From assembly GCA_016716745.1 (NCBI GenBank), contig JADJVD010000002.1:124001-188000 (forward strand): DNA of 64,000 bases. Reading direction: 5' to 3'. The translations under genes and the position numbers were made by a program. Numbering within the stretch: position 1 is the stretch's first letter; each line of letters starts with the position of its first letter. The notes beneath the pieces are model-generated. The model did not search any database. It worked only from the letters and a program-made list of their open reading frames with translations, and had not been told where the DNA came from. Shown here one piece after another: positions 38,779 to 46,726 of this stretch. Source of the stretch: Hyphomicrobiales bacterium. GTDB lineage: Bacteria > Pseudomonadota > Alphaproteobacteria > Rhizobiales > Beijerinckiaceae.

Positions 38779-39813
38779 TCAGCCGAGCCAGAATTTCACC
38801 CGCTCGACCATCTTCGTCGTCGAGAGCCCGTAGCGGTCGTGCAGCGTCGGCAGGGCGCCGGCGTCGAGGAAGGCGTCGGGCAGCCCGATCTGGCGGAAGG
38901 CGGGATGCACGCCGGCGCGCATCAGCGCGCCCGCCGTCGCCTCGCCGAGGCCGCCGACCACGGTGTGGTTTTCGGCGACGACGACGAGACGCCCCGGCTT
39001 GGCGCCGGCGGCGGCGACGATTGTCGCCTCGTCGAGCGGCTTGATCGTGGGAACGTGCAGCACGGCCGCCGAGACGCGATCCTTGTCGAGCGCCTTGGCC
39101 GCCTCCAGCGCGCGCATCGTCATCAGGCCGGAGGAGACGAACAGCACGTCGTTCCCCTCGCGCAGCATCTTCGCTTTGCCGAGTTCGAAGGTGTAGTCGT
39201 ACTCGTCGAGCACCAGAGGCACGGCGCCGCGCAGCAGGCGCATGTAGACCGGCCCGTCATGGGCGGCGACAGCGGCGGTCGCCTGCTCGATGTCGCGCGC
39301 GTCGCAGGGGTCGATCACCGTCATGTTCGGCAGGCCGCGGAAGATCGCCAGATCCTCCGTCGCCTGATGGCTCGGCCCGTAGCCCGTCGTCAGGCCCGGC
39401 AGGGCGCAAACGATCTTCACCGGCAGGCTCTCCTCGGCGATGGCCATGCAAATGAAATCGTAGGCGCGGCGCGAGGCGAAGACGGCGTAGGTGGTGGCGA
39501 AGGGAACGAAGCCCTCGCGCGCCATGCCGGCGGCGGCGCCCATCAGCAACTGCTCGGCCATGCCCATCTGGTAGAAGCGGTCGGGATGGGCCTGCGCGAA
39601 GACGTGCAGATCGGTGTATTTGGCGAGGTCCGCCGTCATGCCGACGATGCGGGAATCGCGCTCGGCGAGCTTGGCCAGCGCATGGCCGAAGGGGGCGGCC
39701 TGCGTGCGCTGGTCGGCTCCGGCGATGGAGGCGATCATCGCCGAGGTCTTCAGTTTCGCAGCGGCGGGATCGCGCGGCGGAAACGTCTTCTTGTGGGCGA
39801 TGCGGGCTCTCAT
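38779..39813 (-). CDS. transketolase C-terminal subunit
   Basis: A 344-residue protein with the pyrimidine-binding domain (FGHALAKLAERDSRIVGMTA, GMAEQLLMGAAAGMAREGFV, FATTYAVFASRRAYDFI) and the C-terminal transketolase domain (DVLFVSSGLMTMRALEAAKAL, VVVAENHTVVGGLGEATA). It is the small half of a two-subunit transketolase. The ATG overlaps the stop of the N-terminal subunit as ATGA. Split transketolases occur in the normal pentose pathway of some prokaryotes and in apulose-phosphate and sulfo-sugar pathways. Confidence 0.92.
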   Translation of the reverse strand: MRARIAHKKTFPPRDPAAAKLKTSAMIASIAGADQRTQAAPFGHALAKLAERDSRIVGMTADLAKYTDLHVFAQAHPDRFYQMGMAEQLLMGAAAGMAREGFVPFATTYAVFASRRAYDFICMAIAEESLPVKIVCALPGLTTGYGPSHQATEDLAIFRGLPNMTVIDPCDARDIEQATAAVAAHDGPVYMRLLRGAVPLVLDEYDYTFELGKAKMLREGNDVLFVSSGLMTMRALEAAKALDKDRVSAAVLHVPTIKPLDEATIVAAAGAKPGRLVVVAENHTVVGGLGEATAGALMRAGVHPAFRQIGLPDAFLDAGALPTLHDRYGLSTTKMVERVKFWLG

Positions 39814-40683
39814 CGGCCGGCTCCCGTCAGGTCTGCGCCGTTGCGGAAGCCCTCGTCGAGCGCGGCCACAGCCTTGTCCCATTCGTCGGCGTCGACGCGG
39901 ATGAAGTGGTTCTTGTCGCGCGTCTCGAGGAAGGGCACGCCCTTGCCCATCAGCGTGTCGCAGATGATGGCGCGCGGCTGCGCGCCGGCAGCGCGCGCGC
40001 GCCGCGTCGAAGGCGGCGGCGACCGCGTCGATGTCGTTGCCGTCGACGCGCTGGGTGTGCCAGCCGAAGGCGCGAAACTTCTCGTGCAGCGGTTCGGCCG
40101 ACAGCACGGTGGAGGACGGCCCGTCGGCCTGCTGGTTGTTGACGTCGATCAGCGCGATCAGATTGTCGAGCCGGAAATGGGCGGCCGACATCGCCGCCTC
40201 CCAGGTCGATCCCTCGCCGAGTTCGCCGTCCGACAGGAGATTGTAGACGAAGGCCGGGTTCTTCTTGCGCTTCAGGCCGAGGCAGGCGCCGACCGCGATT
40301 GGCAGGCCTTGCCCGAGCGAACCGCCGGTGATCTCCATGCCGGGCGTGTAATGCGCCATGCCGGACATCGGCAGGCGCGAATCGTCGCCGCCGTAGCTCT
40401 CCAGTTCCTCGCGCGGCACGATCCCGGCCTCGATGAAGGCCGCATAGAGCGCGATCGCGTAATGGCCGATCGACAGGTAGAAGCGGTCGCGCTCCTCCCA
40501 GTCGGGATCGTCGGCGCGATAGTTCATCGCGTGGAAGTAGGCGACGGCGAGCACATCGGCGATGTCGAGCGCCTGCGCGATGTAGCCCTGCCCCTGCACC
40601 TGCCCCATGCGCAGGGCGGTGCGGCGAATGGCGTGGGCGCGCTCGGCGAGGCGGCGGTTATGGCCCGCGGCGGGAGACTCCAT
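39810..40683 (-). CDS. transketolase N-terminal (TPP-binding) subunit, frameshifted
   Basis: A ~290-residue diphosphate-binding half of a two-subunit transketolase: LRMGQVQGQGYIAQALDIAD, YLSIGHYAIALYAAFIEAG, GSLGQGLPIAVGACLGLKRK and the TPP motif LLSDGELGEGSTWEAAMSA...DVNNQQADG. The frame breaks near 39990, inside a GC dinucleotide run at ~39987-39999. After FDAARAR the true continuation AIICDTLMGKGVPFLETRD is read in the next frame, to the stop at 39810. A 2-bp loss or 1-bp gain explains it. The start ATG at 40683 follows the SDR gene by 12 nt. Confidence 0.9.
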
Positions 40684-40695
40684 GACGCGCGCCCC

Positions 40696-41445
40696 TCAAT
40701 GAATGTGCATGCCGCCATTGACGTCGATGACGGCGCCGGTGACGTAGGAGGACAGGTCGGAGGCCAGGAACAGGTAGCAGTTCGCCACGTCCTGCGGCGC
40801 GCCGAGCCGGCCGATCGGAACGCCGGCGCGGATCGCCTCGAACTGGTCCTCGTTGAGCTTGCCGGCCTGGATGTCGGTGCGAATGAGGCCCGGCGCGACG
40901 CAGTTGACGCGCACGCCGTCCGGTCCGAGATCGCGCGCCATCGCCTTGGCGAGGCCGAGCACGCCGGCCTTGGCGGCCGAGTAGTGCGCGCCGCCGAGAA
41001 TGCCGCCGCCGCGCTGGGCCGAGACGGAGGACATGCAGGCGATCGAGCCTTGCCTGCGCGCCCGCATGTGCGGCATCGCCGCCTGCGCCAGATGGAAGAC
41101 GCCCTTCAGGTTGACGTCCTGAATGCGGTCCCAGTCCGGCTCGGCGATGTCCCACACCTTCACGCCCTGGGTGATCCCGGCGTTGGCGATGACGATGTCG
41201 AGCTGGCCGAAGGCCGCGATGGCGGCGGCGACGGCGCGCGCGCAATCGGCCTTCTTCGAGACGTCGCCGCCAAGGCCGATATGATCGGGGCCGATCTCGG
41301 CGGCCGCCTTGCGGGAGGCCTCGGCGTCGAGGTCGAGAATGGCGACCCGTGCGCCGTGCGCCGCGAAGGTCTTCGCTGTGCAAAAGCCGATGCCGCGCGC
41401 GCCCGCCGCGCCGGAAATGATCGCGGTCTTGCCCTGCAGCAGCAT
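40696..41445 (-). CDS. short-chain dehydrogenase/reductase
   Basis: A 249-residue classical SDR. It has the cofactor motif ISGAAGARGIGF (residues ~10-21), an acidic Asp after strand 2 (AILDLDAE, suggesting NAD preference), NAG at IVIANAGITQG, catalytic Ser in MSSVSAQRGGG and Tyr/Lys in YSAAKAGVLG, and the C-terminal GAVIDVNGGMHIH. It is the first gene of the operon divergent from the LysR gene and likely oxidises the imported sugar alcohol or acid, or reduces a keto product. Confidence 0.92.
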   Translation of the reverse strand: MLLQGKTAIISGAAGARGIGFCTAKTFAAHGARVAILDLDAEASRKAAAEIGPDHIGLGGDVSKKADCARAVAAAIAAFGQLDIVIANAGITQGVKVWDIAEPDWDRIQDVNLKGVFHLAQAAMPHMRARRQGSIACMSSVSAQRGGGILGGAHYSAAKAGVLGLAKAMARDLGPDGVRVNCVAPGLIRTDIQAGKLNEDQFEAIRAGVPIGRLGAPQDVANCYLFLASDLSSYVTGAVIDVNGGMHIH

Positions 41446-41538
41446 GTCGTTTCCTCCGGTTTTTCAGGCGACGTTTTTATGGACGGGCACGATGCCGGGC
41501 GGACGGGCGATTGGAAAACGCGAAAATACACCTATCGT

Positions 41539-41551
41539 TGAATCCAATTCA
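41539..41551. promoter_or_regulatory. LysR-type binding site (T-N11-A dyad)
   Basis: TGAATCCAATTCA is an inverted repeat (TGAAT and ATTCA around CCA) with exactly the T-N11-A spacing of LysR-family sites. It lies 17 nt upstream of the LysR gene and ~94 nt upstream of the SDR operon, as expected for autoregulation and activation of the divergent operon. Confidence 0.6.
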
Positions 41552-41568
41552 TCGAAGGGAGGACGCCC

Positions 41569-42453
41569 GTGCTGCGACAGCTGCCGCTCGGCGCGCTGCG
41601 CGCTTTCGAGGCCGCCGCCCGCACGGGCTCGTTTCGCGCGGCCGGCGAGGAACTTGCGATCTCCGCCTCGGCGATCAGCCACGCCATCCGCAAGCTCGAG
41701 GATCTGATCGGCGCAGGGTTGTTCGAGCGGGAGGGGCGCGCTGTCCGCCTCAACGCCGCCGGCGAGACGTTGCTGCGTCACGTCGCCTCGGGGTTCGAGG
41801 AATTGCGCCACGGGCTGGAGGTCGTTTCGGCGCGGCAGATGAATCTGCTTCGCCTGCACTGCGCGCCATCGCTGGCGGCGCAATGGCTGCTGCCGCGCCT
41901 GCCGCGGCTGATCGCCGACGCGCCGGGCCTCACCGTCCGCCTCTCGGCCGGCACGGATTACCCGAAGTTCCATGCCGACGAGTTCGACGCCGACATCCGC
42001 TACGGTCGCCCGCGCGCCGAGGGGCTGGCGGCGCTGCCGCTCGGCGAGGAGACGGTGACGCCGCTCTGCGCGCCGGCGCTCGCGGCGCGGCTGCGGACGC
42101 CGGCCGATCTCTACGATCTCGAGCTGATCGAGAGCGACAACAAGCAAGTGCGCTGGACAGACTGGTTCGCCGCCAACGGCCTGCGCGCGCCCTCGCCGCG
42201 CGGCTCCCGCTTCGACCGTTCCTTCATGGCGATCGCGGCGGCGGCGGACGGGCTCGGCGTCGCGCTGGAATCGACGCGACTGGCCGAGCGCGAGCTCGAC
42301 GCGGGGCGGCTCGTCGCGCCGCTGCGCGAATGTTCGGTCGACATTCGCTATGTCGGCCACTTCCTCGTCTACCCGCCGCGCGCCCGGTCCAATCGCGCGT
42401 TGCGGACGTTCGAGACATGGCTCTTCGCACAACTCGGATTGACGCGCGGGTGA
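41569..42453 (+). CDS. LysR-family regulator (GcvA-like)
   Basis: A 294-residue regulator with a winged helix-turn-helix at the N-terminus (LGALRAFEAAARTGSFRAAG, then SASAISHAIRKLEDLIGAGL) and a two-lobed effector domain (LRLHCAPSLAAQWLLPRLPR, DADIRYGR, FDRSFMAIAAAADGLGVALE). The LPLGALRAFEAAAR beginning and AAQWLLPRLPRL are typical of the GcvA/AmpR group. The GTG start at 41569 has GGGAGG upstream. It is divergent from the transketolase/TRAP operon and probably its activator. Confidence 0.92.
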   Translation: MLRQLPLGALRAFEAAARTGSFRAAGEELAISASAISHAIRKLEDLIGAGLFEREGRAVRLNAAGETLLRHVASGFEELRHGLEVVSARQMNLLRLHCAPSLAAQWLLPRLPRLIADAPGLTVRLSAGTDYPKFHADEFDADIRYGRPRAEGLAALPLGEETVTPLCAPALAARLRTPADLYDLELIESDNKQVRWTDWFAANGLRAPSPRGSRFDRSFMAIAAAADGLGVALESTRLAERELDAGRLVAPLRECSVDIRYVGHFLVYPPRARSNRALRTFETWLFAQLGLTRG

Positions 42454-42486
42454 CCGGCGTCCGCGCGCTGCGGCGCCGTGACGCGC

Positions 42487-42500
42487 TTATCAATCATCAA
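42487..42500 (+). promoter_or_regulatory. FNR/NNR-like box upstream of nirS
   Basis: TTATCAATCATCAA has the 14-bp size of CRP/FNR-family sites. One half matches TTGAT/ATCAA perfectly and the other is degenerate. The 4-base spacer AATC is identical to that of the site between norC and the siroheme gene. The centre is about 70 nt before the nirS ATG. Confidence 0.55.
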
Positions 42501-42563
42501 GGCGACCCTTGCCTCCCCGACTAACGTCCGGCCAGTCCGGATCAGTCCCAGGAGACGCACGGA

Positions 42564-44345
42564 ATGACCGCCAAACTTCGACTTCTCGCTCTCGCCGCCG
42601 GGCTTGCGGCGCCTGCCTTGCTGGCGACGGGGATCCTCACCGCCAACGCGCAGCAGGCCGCGCCCGCGGCTCCCCCGTCCGCGGCGACCACCGGCGACGC
42701 GCATGCGCTGACGCCCGGCAACAAATACGAAGGCCAGTCCAAGGGAGACCAGATCTCCAAGGAGGCGATGTCGCAGGTGGGCGCCGCGCCCGGCGTTCCG
42801 ACTTTGACGGCGGCCGAATTCGACGAAGCCAAGACGATCTACTTCCAGCGCTGCGCCGGTTGCCACGGCGTGTTGCGCAAAGGCGCCACCGGCAAGCCGC
42901 TGACCCCGAACATCACGCGCGATCGCGGCCTCGAGACGCTGAAGGCGTTCATCACCTACGGCTCGGCCGCCGGCATGCCGAACTGGGGCACCTCGGGCGA
43001 ACTCACCGAGGCGCAGGTCGATCTGATGGCGCGCTACATCATGAACGAACCGCCGCAGCCGCCGGAATTCGGCATGAAGGAGATGAAGGCGACCTGGAAG
43101 GTCATCGTCCCGCCTGAGAAGCGGCCGACGAAGAAAATGAACAACATCGACATTGAGAACCTGTTCTCGGTGACGCTGCGCGACAGCGGCGAGGTCGCGC
43201 TGATCGACGGCGGCACGTACGAGATCGTCAACATCGTGAAGACGGGTTACGCCGTCCACATCTCGCGCATCTCCGCCTCCGGCCGCTATCTCTACGTCAT
43301 CGGCCGCGACGCGAAAATCAACCTCATCGACCTGTGGATGGAGAAGCCCGACAACGTCGCCGAGATCCGCGTCGGCCTCGAGGCGCGTTCGGTCGAGACC
43401 TCGAAGTACAAGGGATGGGAGGACAAGCTCGCCATCGCCGGCTCCTACTGGCCGCCGCAATACGTCATCATGAAGGGCGACACGCTGGAGCCGCTGAAGA
43501 TCCAGTCGACGCGCGGCATGGTCTACGACGAGCAGGAGTTCCATCCCGAGCCGCGCGTCGCCTCGATCGTGGCGTCGCACTTCCATCCGGAATTCGTCGT
43601 CAACATCAAGGAGACCGGCAAGATCCAGCTCGTCAACTATCAGGACCTGAAGAACCTGAAGGTGACCGAGATCGAGGCCGAGCGCTTCCTGCACGACGGC
43701 GGCTTCGACATGAGCGGCCGCTACTTCCTCGTCGCCGCCAACGCGCGCAACCGCGTCGCCGTGGTCGACACCAAGGAGGACAAGCTCGCCGCCCTGATCG
43801 ACGTCGGCGCGACGCCGCATCCGGGCCGCGGCGCCAACTTCACGCACAAGAAGTTCGGTCCGGTGTGGGCCACGAGCCATCTCGGCGGCGAGGAAATCGT
43901 GCTGATCGGAACCGATCCCGAGAAGCACAAGGACAACGCCTGGAAGGTGGTGCAGAAGCTCGAGGGGCAGGGCGGCGGATCGCTGTTCATCAAGACGCAT
44001 CCGAAGTCCCGCAATCTGTGGGTGGACACTCCGCTGAACAACGAGGCCGCCGTCTCGACGACGGTCGCGGTGTTCGATCTCGACAATCTCGACAAGCCTA
44101 AGGCGGTGCTGCCGATCGCTGAATGGGCGGGCATCAAGGACGGGGCGCGCCGCGTCGTGCAGCCCGAATACAACAAGCAGGGCACGGAGGTGTGGTTCTC
44201 GGTGTGGAACGCCAAGAATCAGGAGTCGGCGATCGTCGTCGTCGACGACAAGACTCGCACCTTGAAGAAGGTCATCAAGGATCCGCGCCTGATCACGCCG
44301 ACCGGCAAGTTCAACGTCCATAACACCCAGAAGGACGTGTACTGA
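42564..44345 (+). CDS. nirS: cytochrome cd1 nitrite reductase
   Basis: A 593-residue periplasmic enzyme that reduces nitrite to nitric oxide, the defining step of denitrification. The signal peptide ends near ILTANA. The cytochrome c domain has CAGCH (Cys97-His101), and the d1-heme eight-bladed propeller follows: NLFSVTLRDSGEVALIDGGT, HISRISASGRYLYVIGRDAK, ASIVASHFHPEFVVNIKETG, and GPVWATSHLGGEEIVLIGTD with the conserved His residues. The length and C-terminus (KFNVHNTQKDVY) are normal. The FNR-type box lies upstream and GGAG precedes the ATG. Confidence 0.97.
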   Translation: MTAKLRLLALAAGLAAPALLATGILTANAQQAAPAAPPSAATTGDAHALTPGNKYEGQSKGDQISKEAMSQVGAAPGVPTLTAAEFDEAKTIYFQRCAGCHGVLRKGATGKPLTPNITRDRGLETLKAFITYGSAAGMPNWGTSGELTEAQVDLMARYIMNEPPQPPEFGMKEMKATWKVIVPPEKRPTKKMNNIDIENLFSVTLRDSGEVALIDGGTYEIVNIVKTGYAVHISRISASGRYLYVIGRDAKINLIDLWMEKPDNVAEIRVGLEARSVETSKYKGWEDKLAIAGSYWPPQYVIMKGDTLEPLKIQSTRGMVYDEQEFHPEPRVASIVASHFHPEFVVNIKETGKIQLVNYQDLKNLKVTEIEAERFLHDGGFDMSGRYFLVAANARNRVAVVDTKEDKLAALIDVGATPHPGRGANFTHKKFGPVWATSHLGGEEIVLIGTDPEKHKDNAWKVVQKLEGQGGGSLFIKTHPKSRNLWVDTPLNNEAAVSTTVAVFDLDNLDKPKAVLPIAEWAGIKDGARRVVQPEYNKQGTEVWFSVWNAKNQESAIVVVDDKTRTLKKVIKDPRLITPTGKFNVHNTQKDVY

Positions 44346-44357
44346 CCCGACCCCCGA

Positions 44358-44409
44358 CGCGGAGCAAGTCTCCGCGCGCCAAAGCCCGTCGCCCCGCAAG
44401 GGCGGCGGG
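44358..44409 (+). terminator. two tandem hairpins between nirS and nirE
   Basis: Hairpin 1 has a perfect 7-bp stem (CGCGGAG/CTCCGCG, 44358-44376, 5-nt loop). Hairpin 2 has a 10-bp stem (CCCGTCGCCC/GGGCGGCGGG, 44385-44409, one T-G pair, 5-nt loop). No T-run follows, so they look like mRNA stabilisers or a leaky terminator separating abundant nirS message from the heme d1 genes. Confidence 0.6.
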
Positions 44410-44432
44410 TCGTTCATCCGGGGAGAGCTTCG

Positions 44433-45281
44433 ATGCAGACTCAAGAGCAGCGGCGCGAGGCGGAGGGGCCGGTCGTCCATCTCGTCGGCGCCGGGCCGGG
44501 CGATCCCGAACTTCTCACCCTGCGCGCCGTGCGCGCGCTCGCTCAGGCGGACGTCATCGTGCACGACCGTCTCGTCTCGGACGCGGTGCTGAAGGTCGCG
44601 CCCGACCATGTGATGCGCATCTCGGTCGGCAAGGCGCCGGGCAAGCATTCCTACAGCCAGAGCGACATCAACGCGCTGCTCGTGCATCTGGCCCGGCAGG
44701 GCAAGAAGCGCATCGTGCGGCTGAAGGGCGGCGACCCGTTCGTGTTCGGCCGCGCCTGCGAGGAAATCGAGGCGCTGGAGGCGGCCGGAATCGCCTGGAT
44801 GGCGACGCCCGGCGTCACCGCCGCGCAGGGCTGCGCGGCTTCCGCGCGCGTGCCGCTGACGCATCGCGGCCTCGCCCGCTCGCTGCGCTTCGTCACCGGC
44901 CATTGCCGCGCCGACGAGCCGCTCGATCTCGACTGGGCGGGCCTGGCCGATCCGCAGACCACCATCGTCTTCTACATGGGCCACGCCGCCGCGCCCGAAC
45001 TGTCGCGCAAGCTGATCGAGCACGGGCTGTCGCCGTCGACGCCGGTCCTGTGCGTCAGTCAGGGCACCATGCCCGGCGAGCGACGCCTGTTCACGAGGCT
45101 CAACAGACTACCGCGCGATCTCGCGGAGGCCGGCCTGCCGAGCCCCATCCTCATCATGATCGGCGAGGCGATCGGCTGGCGCGCCTCGCCTCACGCAACC
45201 GACGGACGATTCGATGAAGCGATGCCTCGTGCTGGCGAGCCTGCTCTTGACGAGCGCGGCGAGCCAGGCCGCGCGCGCTGA
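44433..45281 (+). CDS. nirE: uroporphyrinogen-III C-methyltransferase of heme d1 synthesis
   Basis: A 282-residue S-adenosylmethionine-dependent methyltransferase that makes precorrin-2 from uroporphyrinogen III. It has HLVGAGPGDPELLTLRAVRA, DVIVHDRLVS, VRLKGGDPFVFGRACEE and the VTAAQGCAASARVPLTHRG region, all SUMT signatures. Its place between nirS and nirC marks it as NirE, dedicated to heme d1. The last ~20 residues run 68 nt into nirC, longer than usual overlaps; the family normally ends soon after IMIGEAIGWR. Confidence 0.93.
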   Translation: MQTQEQRREAEGPVVHLVGAGPGDPELLTLRAVRALAQADVIVHDRLVSDAVLKVAPDHVMRISVGKAPGKHSYSQSDINALLVHLARQGKKRIVRLKGGDPFVFGRACEEIEALEAAGIAWMATPGVTAAQGCAASARVPLTHRGLARSLRFVTGHCRADEPLDLDWAGLADPQTTIVFYMGHAAAPELSRKLIEHGLSPSTPVLCVSQGTMPGERRLFTRLNRLPRDLAEAGLPSPILIMIGEAIGWRASPHATDGRFDEAMPRAGEPALDERGEPGRAR

Positions 45282-45528
45282 CGTCGACCGCGCGCGCCTC
45301 GCCGATCTCGTGAGGCAGGATTGCGGCTCCTGCCACGGGCTGACGCTGAAGGGCGGCCTTGGCCGGCCGCTGACGGCGGAGGCGCTGGCGCATTTCCCTG
45401 TCGAGACGGTGCGCGACATCATTCTCGATGGGCTGCCCGGAACGCCGATGCCGCCGTGGCGTCCCTTGCTGAGCGTCGAGGAAGCGTCCGCCATCGCGGA
45501 CATGCTGAAACGCGGAGACACGAAATGA
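45214..45528 (+). CDS. nirC: NirC-type c-type cytochrome
   Basis: A 104-residue exported monoheme cytochrome: signal peptide MKRCLVLASLLLTSAASQAARA, heme site CGSCH (Cys37-His41) and a distal Met in PGTPMPPW. NirC proteins are proposed electron donors to NirS or helpers in heme d1 maturation. It begins inside nirE and shares its stop region with the nirF start (ATGA). Confidence 0.88.
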   Translation: MKRCLVLASLLLTSAASQAARADVDRARLADLVRQDCGSCHGLTLKGGLGRPLTAEALAHFPVETVRDIILDGLPGTPMPPWRPLLSVEEASAIADMLKRGDTK

Positions 45529-46718
45529 TCGATCGCCGCAGCCTCATCGCCGCCCTGCCGCTGCTCGGCGCCGCGCCGGCGCGCGCGGCCGGGCCGGCGC
45601 CTTGCGTCGCGACGCGCGGCACGGGCGATCTCGGCGTCGTCATCGAGCGGGCGACGGGCTCGATCCTGATCGTCGAGACGACGGGCCGCAGCGTTCTGGC
45701 GCGCGTCGAGGGGCTCGGCGATCTCTCGCACGCCTCGCTCTGCGTCTCGCGCGACGAACGCTACGCCTATGTGTTCGGCCGCGACGGCGGTCTGACGAAG
45801 GTCGATCTCCTCGAAGCGCGAATCGACAAGCGCATCGTTCAGGGCGGCAACTCAATCGGCGGCGCGATCTCGGACGACGGCGCGCTCGTCGCCGTCTCGA
45901 ATTACGAGCCGGGCGGCGTGCGCGTGTTCGACGCGCAGACGCTCGCGCTGGTCGCCGACGTTCCCGCCGTCGGCCCCGGCGGCCTGCCGTCCAAGACGGT
46001 CGGCCTCGTCGACATTCCCGGCCGCGCCTTCGTCTACGCGCTCTACGACGCGGGCGAGATCTGGCGTCTCGAATTGCCGAAGGGGCGCGAACCGCGCGTG
46101 ACGCGGCTCGCCGGCGTCGGCAAGCTGCCCTACGACGCCAACGTCACGGCCGACGGGCGCCACTACTTCGCGGGCCTGTTCGGCGAGGATGGCGTCGCCC
46201 ATGTCGATCTGTGGAAGGAGCCGCTCGCCGCCGCGCGCGTTCTCGAGGGATACGGCAAGGGCGAGGCGCCGCTGCCGGTCTACAAGATGCCGCATTACGA
46301 GGGCTGGGGATCGACGCAGAACCGCCTGTTCCTGCCCGCCATCGGGCGCGACGAACTGATCGTCATCGATCTCGACACGCTGAAGGAGGCCGGCCGCGTC
46401 AAGACATGGGGCCAGCCCGTCTTCGCGGTGGCGCGGCCGGACGGTCGACATGTGTGGGTCAACTACGCGCATCCGAAGAACGGCGTCGTCGAAGTCGTCG
46501 ACGCGCTCTCGCTCGAGATCGTTCGCCGCATCGAGCCGGGGCCGGCCGTGCTGCATCTGGAGTTCACGCCGCGCGGCCACGAAGTGTGGGTGTCGGCGCG
46601 CGATGCGGACGCCGTCGTCGTCTACGACACGCGGACCTTCGCCGAAGTCGCACGCCTGCCGGCGCGCAAGCCGTCCGGCATCTTCTTCACCGCGCGCGCA
46701 CACATGATCGGAAAGTGA
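45525..46718 (+). CDS. nirF: heme d1 biosynthesis protein NirF
   Basis: A 397-residue periplasmic propeller protein related to the d1 domain of NirS but without the c-type heme. The N-terminus has a Tat-like signal (DRRSLIAALPLLGAAPARAA). It contains YAYVFGRDGGLTKVDLLEAR, the NirF hallmark, and HYEGWGSTQNRLFLPAIGRDELIVID. NirF binds heme d1 precursors and is needed for a late step. The start overlaps nirC and the gene ends 8 nt before nirDL. Confidence 0.92.
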   Translation: MIDRRSLIAALPLLGAAPARAAGPAPCVATRGTGDLGVVIERATGSILIVETTGRSVLARVEGLGDLSHASLCVSRDERYAYVFGRDGGLTKVDLLEARIDKRIVQGGNSIGGAISDDGALVAVSNYEPGGVRVFDAQTLALVADVPAVGPGGLPSKTVGLVDIPGRAFVYALYDAGEIWRLELPKGREPRVTRLAGVGKLPYDANVTADGRHYFAGLFGEDGVAHVDLWKEPLAAARVLEGYGKGEAPLPVYKMPHYEGWGSTQNRLFLPAIGRDELIVIDLDTLKEAGRVKTWGQPVFAVARPDGRHVWVNYAHPKNGVVEVVDALSLEIVRRIEPGPAVLHLEFTPRGHEVWVSARDADAVVVYDTRTFAEVARLPARKPSGIFFTARAHMIGK

Positions 46719-46726
46719 GACGGCCG

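Noticed and set aside
42369..45023. An 884-codon minus-strand frame opposite nirS and nirE
   Set aside because: Shadow of two well-recognised genes; no ribosome site.
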